Assembly: GCA_023053575.1 (NCBI GenBank)
Contig: JAKZAP010000008.1
Span: 5,970,715 to 6,034,714 of the forward strand
Length of the DNA: 64,000 bases
Direction: 5' to 3'
Source: Branchinecta lynchi
Taxonomy: Eukaryota > Arthropoda > Branchiopoda > Anostraca > Branchinectidae
The notes under the pieces are model-generated. The model was not told where the DNA came from, ran no database searches, and worked only from the letters and a program-made list of their open reading frames with translations. A program made the position numbers and the translations under genes. The stretch's first letter is position 1; each line of letters begins with the position of its first letter. This document shows positions 31,759-40,423 of this stretch, piece by piece.

Positions 31759-31827
31759 TTAGCCTCAGCAACCCTTTTGAAGGACGCTCTGGCCGGATGC
31801 CTTCGTGAAGCGCAGCGTTGTGAAAAC
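31759..31827 (-). CDS. TGR: TGR last exon: C-terminal Gly-Cys-Sec-Gly
   Basis: Acceptor TTTCTAG, phase 0. The 23 codons read VFTTLRFTKASGQSVLQ then K-G-C-U-G-stop. The codons GGT TGC TGA GGC TAA occupy 31773-31759; TGA (31767-31765) is read as selenocysteine. A gene finder with standard TGA stops would end two codons early and lose the active-site Sec. The final TAA is the true stop. Confidence 0.92.
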
Positions 31828-32557
31828 CTAGAAAGGTGAAATGCTAAGTTTTAGATTATCCACTTCCTTCGGAATTCAATGGTAAAAGAAGTCCTGTAAT
31901 ACAGTAGAGGCTTTAATTAGAACCCATTCCCCAAATATAAAGCTACGAGGCGTTTCTCCGAGTCTGAGCCAAAGGACACACACAACAACTTGAGACAAAA
32001 CATTTTAACTTCATCGAGAGTTATCGTGCGAACAGACAGAACGATGGACAATAGTAATCCCGTGACTTATGTCTTTGGATTCCGAAACCTATTTTGCGTG
32101 TTTCTATTACATTTAGTGTATATAGTACTTTATTAATACCTTTATACCCCGGGATTCAAAGTCAGCAGATTGCAAAGAAGGTGGAAGGCCACAGAAGCCA
32201 ACACCCATATACTATTCAACCTCCTTCTGGTATAATACCATTAGAACAGACGGATAACCATTTAACCTAACAGAACGTTCAGCCAGAAAGACATCCTGAT
32301 CAAATAAAAGCGAAACTAATAGAAACTGAATAACAGATAACACAAATTCGCTCAGCCTTGTGTTATGAGAGTACACCTGTTGTGGCGCTCTTAAATGCCT
32401 TCTTATTTTCGCGAACAATAGCACTCAAACCGCTCATAACAGAAGCTTTGTTCGGAAACATAAAACTTCAAACGCTCATAACAGATATACTGTCATAACG
32501 TTTAATTCAAGGATGCGCAAACATCTATTATTCTGAGAGTGTACGAGACAAACTTAC

Positions 32558-32692
32558 TTCGGCAGTAGTGGGATGGATCCCGATCAGATTATCGAAGTCC
32601 GCTTTGGTGGCATTCAATCTTAGAGCAATCGCAAAGCCTTGCGTCACTTCACCTGCATTCGGACCAAGGTAGTGTAGTCCGACAACCTTCTC
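32558..32692 (-). CDS. TGR: TGR exon: dimer interface with catalytic His-Glu
   Basis: 45 codons, phase 0/0, acceptor TTTCAG and donor GTAAGT. Reads [20 protein letters not shown], then a Lys/Asp-rich helix and [15 protein letters not shown] holds the His and Glu that assist thiolate chemistry in thioredoxin reductases. The next exon continues directly with VFTT. Confidence 0.92.
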
Positions 32693-33130
32693 CTGAAAGA
32701 AATCGTGAAGGAACATGAGAACCCAGTATACGAGGACAATTAGGACTAGAAACGGTAGTGTATTTAAATCTTTCGAGCAAGATGTAATGGAGTGTTGGAG
32801 GCGCTTCGGGTCAGTTCGTTACCAAGCTGAAAGGTTGGAAGAAGTAACAAATATCTTTGTAGCCTAAGTAAAAAATCGCAACAGAATTTGGTTCAAGTTA
32901 GAAATCCTTTTTAAAGCGAAAAATGGCCGAACAGAAACTAGTAAAAGCAGGAAAGTTCTGCGGCATCCACCCCGAAAATATGTGAAATAATTGTGTTCTA
33001 GAGCTGGACTCCAGCTGGCTCTGTTCAAACAGGTTATAACAGCTCACATCCACCTGTGAGTAACAGTCGCTCACATGATATTACTGAGCCGAAGAATCTT
33101 TCTAGTGGAACCAGGCTCTTACTGCGTGTT

Positions 33131-34596
33131 TTTGGGATCCCAAAACGTAAGTGGAGGGATACCTATGACATCGCAAAAGCTGTGAGTCAGTCTGTCCGCA
33201 CGATAACTCTCGAGGGGATTGAGATATTCTGATGAAACTTGGTTGGAGGATCCTTTGGTCAAAGTACAGGTCAAGTTCGAAGATGGGCTCTGTAGCCCTA
33301 TATCTGAGGGTGGGGGAGTGGTTCCAAATTAAGGGAATTTATAAGCTATTATATAAGCTATATGAGCCTCTTGAGCGGGCAGAGCGGGGATTTGATTGGG
33401 ATAATTGAAAGTTGTTTTAAAATTTGTGCCCTGGGTTTTTGATGGGTAGTGAGTGAGATTGAAATGAGGGTTGTGAGTTTTTGTGGCAGTGTTTTGGTAG
33501 AGTGGAAGATGAGTATTGTGATGAATGATGGGTATGCGTGAATGATGATTGGGCGAAAAAGTAAGTGTTAAATTTTGTTTAGTAGGAATTTAAAATATTT
33601 GAAGGATAAATTTACAATAAGTTTATATTTTATATTTAGTGATTAGGAAGAACAGTGAATGTAATATGGGTTTTAATTTTAAAAGTTAGGTGACGTAAAT
33701 AGTTTAAAAGGGGGTAAAAATAGATTAAAATTAACGTCACTGAGGGATGGAGGAGTATAGCCACAAAAAGTACGGGAAATGATTTTCATTGTTTTATATA
33801 AATAATATAAAAACAAGTTAAATTAGAAAAGATACTACGGGAAAAATTATAATTAACACAAAAGAAAAAAAAAAGAAAAAAAAATAAGCTATTGAGATAG
33901 TTCATGTAGGGGTAGGAGACATGCTGAATCCGATTATGAAAGTTATTTTCTCACCGGACAAGTAATTCACCTGGAATCCGGCAAAAACCGGACACAAAAT
34001 TTGTCGACCAATTTTCGGCTATAACAGTCACTCCCCTTTCTTCACACTAGTATAGCTCTGCGCGTGGCGGATGACATTATTTATGAACGCGGAGAGAGCT
34101 AGTGTAATCGAAGGTCGAAGGGGTTCGTATATGTTGTTCAAGCTTAGTATAGGGGTTGATATATATTGTTCAAGCTTGGTATGAGGATTCACCGGCAAAG
34201 TACAGGTCAAGTTCGAAGGTGGTTCCTTTAGTCCTATACTTAGAGGCAGATGAGGGTTCTGAATTTACGGTAAAAACATGTATGTTTTATGAGCTAATAA
34301 GATATTCATTAAAGGGGTACGGAGGTCCGCTGAATCCATATCTGAACTTAGTTGTCTTGCTGGACAAATGGTTCATCACGAATTTGGGACGAAAGTGGAA
34401 ATTTGGTTGAAGCTCAAAGTTGTTTCTGAAATCGATTAGAGATTCGGTATCGGAGCAAGTAGACATGCTGAATCCATTTTGAACTTTATTTTAACAGTAA
34501 AAATATTCAAGGAATCTGACAAAGACTAAATGGTGAAGACATGACCCAATTGTTTGAATCAAATGTTGGGATCCCATCGAAACCTTCGGTCTTCTT
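33131..34596 (+). mobile_element. Family 2 element, copy 3 (long, with unrelated A/T-rich insert)
   Basis: Starts TTTGGGATCCCAAAACGTAA and ends GGGATCCCATCGAAACCTTC then GGTCTTC. The central part from about 33370 to 33890 is A/T-rich and is not present in other copies, so it is probably an insertion or foreign filler. The end lies 73 bp from the TGR exon at 34669. Confidence 0.55.
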
Positions 34597-34668
34597 TTTT
34601 TAAGAGCCATGAGCAAACGGCGGAGGGGGCGGGGGTGCGACACAGGGAGGGTCAAGCGTGTAATTTAC

Positions 34669-34899
34669 CTTTAAGGACTTGACACAAATAAGTTTTGCAT
34701 ATCCTGAGTTCTCGCCTCTCTTCGAAAGAGCGTATTCAAGTGGGGTAAAGTTGGCATGGTAGATTTCAATATCTTCCGCTCCAAACTTTTCAATCGCATC
34801 CTCTTCAGAATAACCAACAGCTCCATACTCCAGAGGGGTGAACACTGTTGTTGGGACGTTAACATAGTCGGTAAGGGCTTCAGCGTTGGCATATAATCT
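34669..34899 (-). CDS. TGR: TGR exon: dimer interface, N-terminal half
   Basis: 77 codons, phase 0/0, acceptor TTTTCTAG and donor GTAAAT. Reads [20 protein letters not shown], then [20 protein letters not shown] and ends KLICVKSLK. The phrase [13 protein letters not shown] is highly conserved in thioredoxin reductases. Confidence 0.92.
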
Positions 34900-35389
34900 C
34901 TAGAAAAGACCGTTACATCAAATTCGGGACAAATAAACTTTCTGACTGACTGGCTGCTCCTCCAAGGCGGGGCCACTTGTCACCACTTGCACTCACTCGA
35001 AGGAGGAGCCAACTCGTATCCATCAGCCAGTCGCAACTAGCCTTGTGTGTAAAAGAATTTCAGTTAACGAGCCCGGCTCCGACCCCCACTTTGGACGTAG
35101 TCAAATTTCAGTCAACGAATTACAACACAGCCCTAAGATTTTCAATTCTTTTTTTTTTCAATTTTATCCGTCATTAAACAAAACAACATACGTAGCGCTC
35201 CACAGAAGTGCAAAACCGTGTCTTATGCGGTAGTGCACAACTTTAATTACTTTATAACAAACGATAGCCTCGGTTGAAACCAGCTTGAAGTAACGATAAC
35301 GATTTTTGCGATGTACTGGACACCAGAGAAATCTGAAAGCTGATATAGCACTGAACCAGCGCGTTCTCACCGCATCGAAAAACCTTTTT

Positions 35390-37289
35390 GGTCTTTAAAT
35401 CCTTCTCTATTGCACGCTAATCAATCGTCCAAACTGTCATATCAGTCTTGGCGGGCGTATGGTAAGCCTCGCGGTGACCACCCGGCATTCCGATTTTTGA
35501 AGGAAAAGAAGGCTATTTTCCAAGCGGAGCTTCGTCGCCATAATAATTATCTTTTGGAGGATGTGTCGCGTGTTGTTGATTCTAACAAGAACAAGCTATG
35601 GAAAGCACTTCGCTCTTCAAAGCGTTTGAACGATGTTGCATCCAATTCATCGGTCCCTTCCCTGGTTGATTGGGAGACTCACTTTTCTGATCTAATTACT
35701 TCACATGATGACCCAAATGAACGTCTTGAAGTTGATGAAGTACTAAACGGTCACACAGCCCGAGATTTTTCTATCTCGCTTGATACTCTTGCTGGTGCAG
35801 TCCGAAAGTTAAAGCCCCAGTCTGCACTAGATCAGGATGGACTTTTTTCAAACCATATTAAATTTGCTCCACCTTCTTTTCTACTTGTCCTAACGACATT
35901 CTTTAACCTTATTCTTGTTTCTGGTTTGGTTCCTTCTTCTTTTCGAGTTGGTATAGTAACGCCTATTCCTAAATCTGGTAAAAGAGATTTGAAATGTTGT
36001 GATTCATATCGACCAATAACAAAAGGTTCTCTTATGGGGAAGTTATTTGAGCTGTGTGTTAAAGATCTGTTCGAGCGCTTGGATGTTGGTTTAAACCAGG
36101 TTGGGTTTAAAAGAGGAATGGGTTGCGACCACGCGCACGCAACGTTTGATGCTGTGATTGGAGAATCTCGGACCACTGGAACTCCCCTTTATACGCTGCT
36201 AATTGACGTTAAAGGTGCTTTCGACAACGTTTCGCACGCGTCGGCATTCTTAGCTCTTATTGGTGGTGGTATTCCCTTATCTATTGTTACAGTTTTGAAA
36301 TATTGGTATGATGGACTTTTAGTTAAAATATTGGCACCTTCTTCTAATTGTTTCTCTAACCCGATTGCAGTTGGCCGTGGAGTTAGGCAAGGTGGTATTC
36401 TATCGCCCTATATTTTTAATGCTTGTTTGGCAGATTGCCTCCGTTCACTTTCCACTACCCTCATTTCCAATGCTCGTGATGTTTCTTTTCTTGCTTATGC
36501 TGACGACATTATCCTTCTATGTCGTTCCAAAGCTCGTCTGATTGAAAATTTTAACATCCTAACCCGTAAACTCAAGTCTAAAGGTCTTACAATAAGCATT
36601 AAGAAGTGCCATTACTTTGCTATTAACAGTAAGGACCGAGCTGATTTGAATTGTGGTGGTGGTGTTTCTTTCCCCCTTTGCGATCGTGTTTCATATCTGG
36701 GTGTCCCTTACTCTGCCTCAGCTCGTGATTTTAAAGCTGCTTTAATTATACATAAACAAGAAAAGATTAGAAAAGCTTTCGGATTGATGATAAGATTTCG
36801 CGGTGTTTACCGGCGTGATATACTTGGATCTCTGTTTAACGCAGTGGCTCTTCCTCATGTCCTTTTTCCTTCCCTCCTTTTCCGCGATTTCAGACTAAGT
36901 GATCTCTCAGCTATTCGGGTTTCTTATTTTAAGTATTGTAAATTTCTTCTTGGGTTCCCTATTTCGTTAAGTGATACTGAGATTGTTTCAAAATTTAAAG
37001 TAAAAGACCCATTAGTAATTGTTAAAAAGAAAGTTCAGAATTTTTACAGTAAGGCGGAGAATATTCTCCCAACCCACAACCTTTTCCCTTTTTTTACCGA
37101 TAAGGCTCATTTATAGTTGTTCGCTATGATGATTGATTTATAGTGTTTTAAAGTTTCCAGTATTCTTATTTATCGTTGTGTATATTTAGAGGCATATATT
37201 GTCTGTAGTCGTTTATTATGGTCTTATTTCAATTTCTGTACTCTTCAACTTTTGAGGGCAATAAAAGAATAATAATAATAATAATAATC
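35390..37289 (+). mobile_element. LINE (non-LTR retrotransposon), 5'-truncated, 3'-intact
   Basis: A single long frame encodes the RT, followed by about 150 nt of 3' UTR and an (AAT)n tail at 37268-37289. The endonuclease part is absent, so the 5' end is truncated, near 35390 or earlier. It lies antisense in the TGR intron 34900-37524. The open frame indicates a fairly recent insertion. Confidence 0.8.
35410..37116 (+). CDS. LINE reverse transcriptase, 568-codon open frame
   Basis: Non-LTR reverse transcriptase without its N-terminal endonuclease. Motifs in order: KPQSALDQDGLFSNHIK (approach to the RT domain), SYRPITKGSLMGKLFE, TLLIDVKGAFDNVSH around residue 266-280 with the first catalytic Asp, GVRQGGILSPYIFNACL, and FLAYADDIILL near residue 362-372 with the YADD catalytic pair, then YLGVPYSASARDFKAALI in the thumb region. 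The enzyme reverse transcribes LINE RNA at a nicked target. The given start is a TTG, simply the first possible codon of a truncated frame. The clade is not assigned. It would be transcribed on the strand opposite to TGR. Confidence 0.88.
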   Translation: MHANQSSKLSYQSWRAYGKPRGDHPAFRFLKEKKAIFQAELRRHNNYLLEDVSRVVDSNKNKLWKALRSSKRLNDVASNSSVPSLVDWETHFSDLITSHDDPNERLEVDEVLNGHTARDFSISLDTLAGAVRKLKPQSALDQDGLFSNHIKFAPPSFLLVLTTFFNLILVSGLVPSSFRVGIVTPIPKSGKRDLKCCDSYRPITKGSLMGKLFELCVKDLFERLDVGLNQVGFKRGMGCDHAHATFDAVIGESRTTGTPLYTLLIDVKGAFDNVSHASAFLALIGGGIPLSIVTVLKYWYDGLLVKILAPSSNCFSNPIAVGRGVRQGGILSPYIFNACLADCLRSLSTTLISNARDVSFLAYADDIILLCRSKARLIENFNILTRKLKSKGLTISIKKCHYFAINSKDRADLNCGGGVSFPLCDRVSYLGVPYSASARDFKAALIIHKQEKIRKAFGLMIRFRGVYRRDILGSLFNAVALPHVLFPSLLFRDFRLSDLSAIRVSYFKYCKFLLGFPISLSDTEIVSKFKVKDPLVIVKKKVQNFYSKAENILPTHNLFPFFTDKAHL

Positions 37290-37524
37290 AGAGCAGTGAC
37301 CAAATTTCAGAACGATTATGTTGCTTCACTTGAACAAGTCCTGTGGAACGCAGAACCATGATCGTCATCCCGACCGCTATCCCGGAGATTACTATATATG
37401 GATTCGAAATTACTCACCACCCCTGCGTCTTCCACAAGAGTGAAAGCCACTTTCCTTACTTGGGGGAGGGTGGGTGAGGCGTTACTGATGGGTTTGAGTT
37501 TTAAAGTAAGAGATATCTTCTTAC

Positions 37525-37654
37525 TCTCGCAAGGAGTACTCCTGCCTGGATAGCAACGGGTGTTAGTTCCAGCTTTCCATCGAGAACGTCACCAATAGCA
37601 TAGACATTCGGGACGCTCGACCGTTCTGACTCGTCAGTAATCACTTTGCCATTC
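37525..37654 (-). CDS. TGR: TGR exon: FAD-binding second half
   Basis: Entered with one base completing Arg, left at phase 0, acceptor TTTGCAG and donor GTAAGA. Reads [44 protein letters not shown]. The phrase VYAIGDV is the conserved second FAD-contacting motif of the disulfide reductase family. Confidence 0.92.
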
Positions 37655-37698
37655 CTGCAAATACAAGGTCAGAATTAAAAAAGTATAGGAAAATGAAC

Positions 37699-37978
37699 GA
37701 GCGTGTTCCAACCTACTTATCGTAGTTACTACGCTTGACATCACGAATTCTGGCTTCTTGGCGTCAAGGCTGGAACGCATTTTTTATTTCCAGCAAAATA
37801 TTGCCACGGGCTAATCCGACCAATCTTTAAAGAGATTCGCTCGCAAGCGTGGTAAGCAAATAGTTACTATTAGTTACCATTTCGAGAAGGTTGGAACGGT
37901 CAGCGTGGTAACTTTTCACGAGGCTGGAACGAAAATAGTAACTAATAGTTACTATTGTTAGAAGGGTTGAACACGCTC
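37699..37978. mobile_element. MITE type B (GAGCGTGTTCC ends), copy 1
   Basis: Ends GAGCGTGTTCCAACCTAC / TTGAACACGCTC, flanked by AAC on both sides (37696-37698, 37979-37981). Internal short palindromes such as AATAGTTACTATTAGTTACC. It starts only 42 bp upstream of the acceptor of the TGR exon 37525-37654. 280 bp, no coding capacity. Second copy at 51990. Confidence 0.7.
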
Positions 37979-37999
37979 AACCTGTCGTGTTTGCATTGC

Positions 38000-39080
38000 C
38001 TTATTGTAAACGAAGCACCAGTAACGCTTATCGATCTGTTTGAACGATCCAGCAACAACAAAATATAAAATAGGCGTTACTCCTCTTAAAAGTAAGTTTC
38101 CCACCAACGTTTCTTTACTACAACTACGCCTGCTGGACAATGGCAGGAGAAGAATTTAAAATGTAAAATCGCGTCCCCTTTTTGTCTCCGGAAAACAAGA
38201 TGGACAGGGACGTTGAGTGCCGAGACGCTTGCAAAGCGTTTATCTTGAAACTCGGGCAAAGGCGAGTCTCCCAGGCAGTGTTTTACTTCTTCTTGATAAC
38301 CATCCGCTATCACAGATTTACCCGTTCACCTTCTTTTAAACACAGATAGGACAACTCGCACTATAGATTCTGGAAACAGGCCCTACTGGCTCTGTCCAAT
38401 GTTATATAGCTTTTAAAATGTTTTTCTAAACTGTAATGTTTTACGTCTGGCTTAAAAGACGGTTCAACGTTCCAATGAAGATGCGCATCCTGTGTCAAAC
38501 AAGAAAGAATGTCCGATATTTTTTCACAAGACAAAACCATTTTACTCAGTGGAGAAACTTGAAAACACGGATCAGATCTGGACAAATTGGCAAATTTTTA
38601 ACTGTAAAGACCTGCTGCTGAGCAGCTTAACCATCCATTTTCATCTCTTGTATTCCGACGAAGCAACTCCATCCTTAGGCAACTTAGTTCCTGGCAATCT
38701 CATGAAGTGGCCTACACACTCCTCCGGGTCACCATACATAGGCACGAGTAAAGACTATCTACCGTGGGCTTCCTGCCTAGATATTTCCTCCTTACTCCCA
38801 ACATATTAGAAGCACATGCTTATTGTACAAACTGAGAATTTTTTTCCGAAAAACATAAGGCTTAAAACAGTTTTAAACCGTTGTAACTTTCATCATTTTG
38901 CGAAAAGGCCTACTTTTCTCCCGCTAAATCTATAATACAAAATTTCGACGATGCTGTGAAGGTAGATTCTGTACGGAAAAGAAGGAGAAGTAGTTAATAT
39001 GCAGCTGCAGATAATCACGAGCCGAGAAGCGACTGAACAGATTTGGATTTGTTTAATCGTATTCATTCGTGATTCTAAAA
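38000..39080. other. TGR intron, nothing recognised
   Basis: Scattered short open frames without family motifs and no recognised repeat ends. Confidence 0.35.
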
Positions 39081-39084
39081 TTAC

Positions 39085-39215
39085 CTTGGGTTCAATTTCA
39101 CGCCAGCTTTTTCAATCGCAATCTGATCCGTGCAAGCATCACGACCAACAGCCAACAGAACCGTGTTGAAGGTTTCCTCTTTTACTTCGCCAGTTTCAAT
39201 GCTTTTGAATGTAAC
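39085..39215 (-). CDS. TGR: TGR exon: end of NADPH domain
   Basis: Phase 0 in, two bases out, acceptor CAG (39218-39216) and donor GTAATT. Reads VTFKSIETGEVKEETFNTVL, LAVGRDACTDQIAIEK, AGVKLNP. LAVGRDACT is a strongly conserved thioredoxin reductase stretch. A DIRS retrotransposon begins 125 bp upstream of this exon in the intron. Confidence 0.92.
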
Positions 39216-39339
39216 CTGGTATGGAATAGAACATTAGTTGGACACTGAGATAGTCTGCACCTAGGCCAATGTTAAGCACGTGTTTCCTGTGTTCTGGCCG
39301 AGTAGCAAATACGATGGCTCATGTATGGTGTATTGTCCC

Positions 39340-39431
39340 ATTCTGCCTCTAGGAGCGCTGGGGTTCGAGTTCATGTATTGAGATGCCGACGGGCAGTGAC
39401 TCGAAGGTGCGGTGTTTTTCCAAACCAGTTG
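39340..39431. repeat. DIRS left inverted terminal repeat
   Basis: Begins ATTCTGCCTCTAGGAGCGCT. The segment from GAGTTCATGTATTGAGATGC to CAAACCAGT (39367-39430) is the reverse complement of 43551-43612. The first about 44 bp are complementary to the first part of the internal complementary region. Confidence 0.88.
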
Positions 39432-39479
39432 ACGAGTAGAACCCGAAGTGTGCGGAATAGTTATTGTGGTCAGGATAAT

Positions 39480-40394
39480 ATGTCGGATACCCCAGAAGTA
39501 CAAGGGTATGAATCGGACAGGGGCCGGAAACGGCGTCGTAGTGAAAGACGCCCCTCTCGTTCAAATAGTCGGTCTAGCTCACGGAGCCTTTCTAGTTCAC
39601 GGAGCCCTTCTCGCTCACGGAGTCCCTATGTACCACCATTAACCGAAGCGGGGAATAAACAGGAGGGGTGCACGTCTGCTTCCTTGGTGGCGCGAGTCGA
39701 ACAAGCACAGTTGGACCAGGTAAAACTCGGAAAACCAATCGATAAGAACTTGGCGGGGTTTCTCAATAAAAGGTTCAGAATAGCTGTGGACACGGATGTT
39801 ATCAAAGGTTTAAAGGAGAAACATCCGAGGCCAGAGAATGTGGGTGACGTAACGGTACCGAGGGTTAACAGGGAAGCTTGGGCGATTATGAATGCTAGAT
39901 CTAGGTCTTCAGACTTAAAGGGTCTAGCACGGCAGCAAGATTATTTGTGCCACGCTGCATACGCCTTTTCTAGAGCTGCGGACTTGGTCCTTACCCTCGC
40001 CGAAAGCTCGGTCCGTGACGAAGCTTTTGAATGCCTTGGCGACGGATTCAGCCTACTAGGCGTCTTACATTCTGATTTGAGTTCGAAGAGGCAAAACCGA
40101 ATAATTGGTGAATTCGATCGTAAAATCGCAAACGGGCTACGAGGCCAGGAAATCAAGGTCACGGACCAATTGTTTGGCGACAATTTCAAGAAATGTTTGG
40201 ACAAAGCGAAGACTCTAACGGACTTAAAAAGGAAAGAGCCTGAACGCCCGTTTTCAAAAAACGGTTATCAGCCGGGTCGGTATCAAAAGGGCCCGACGAA
40301 ATCTTTCCAGTACGGACGGAATTCCGACGACAAGAGGCCTTATCGGAACCACAGGAAGGATTACAAGCAGAAGTCGAAAGCCCAGGAACAATAA
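39480..40394 (+). CDS. DIRS ORF1, gag-like protein with Ser/Arg-rich N-terminus
   Basis: 304 codons from ATG at 39480 to TAA at 40392-40394. Residues about 15-50 are Arg/Ser dipeptide-rich (RKRRRSERRPSRSNSRSS and on), basic like an RNA-binding or nuclear-targeting tail. A central helix-rich part (LARQQDYLCHAAYAFSRAAD) follows, and the C-terminus is Lys/Arg/Gly-rich. This position and composition fit the gag-like ORF1 of DIRS elements, which would package the RNA; there is no zinc knuckle. The frame extends further upstream to 39321 without an ATG, into the terminal repeat; I chose the ATG. Confidence 0.75.
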   Translation: MSDTPEVQGYESDRGRKRRRSERRPSRSNSRSSSRSLSSSRSPSRSRSPYVPPLTEAGNKQEGCTSASLVARVEQAQLDQVKLGKPIDKNLAGFLNKRFRIAVDTDVIKGLKEKHPRPENVGDVTVPRVNREAWAIMNARSRSSDLKGLARQQDYLCHAAYAFSRAADLVLTLAESSVRDEAFECLGDGFSLLGVLHSDLSSKRQNRIIGEFDRKIANGLRGQEIKVTDQLFGDNFKKCLDKAKTLTDLKRKEPERPFSKNGYQPGRYQKGPTKSFQYGRNSDDKRPYRNHRKDYKQKSKAQEQ

Positions 40395-40423
40395 ATGAGG
40401 TAAGTTGTTCTTTCTCAGCATTC

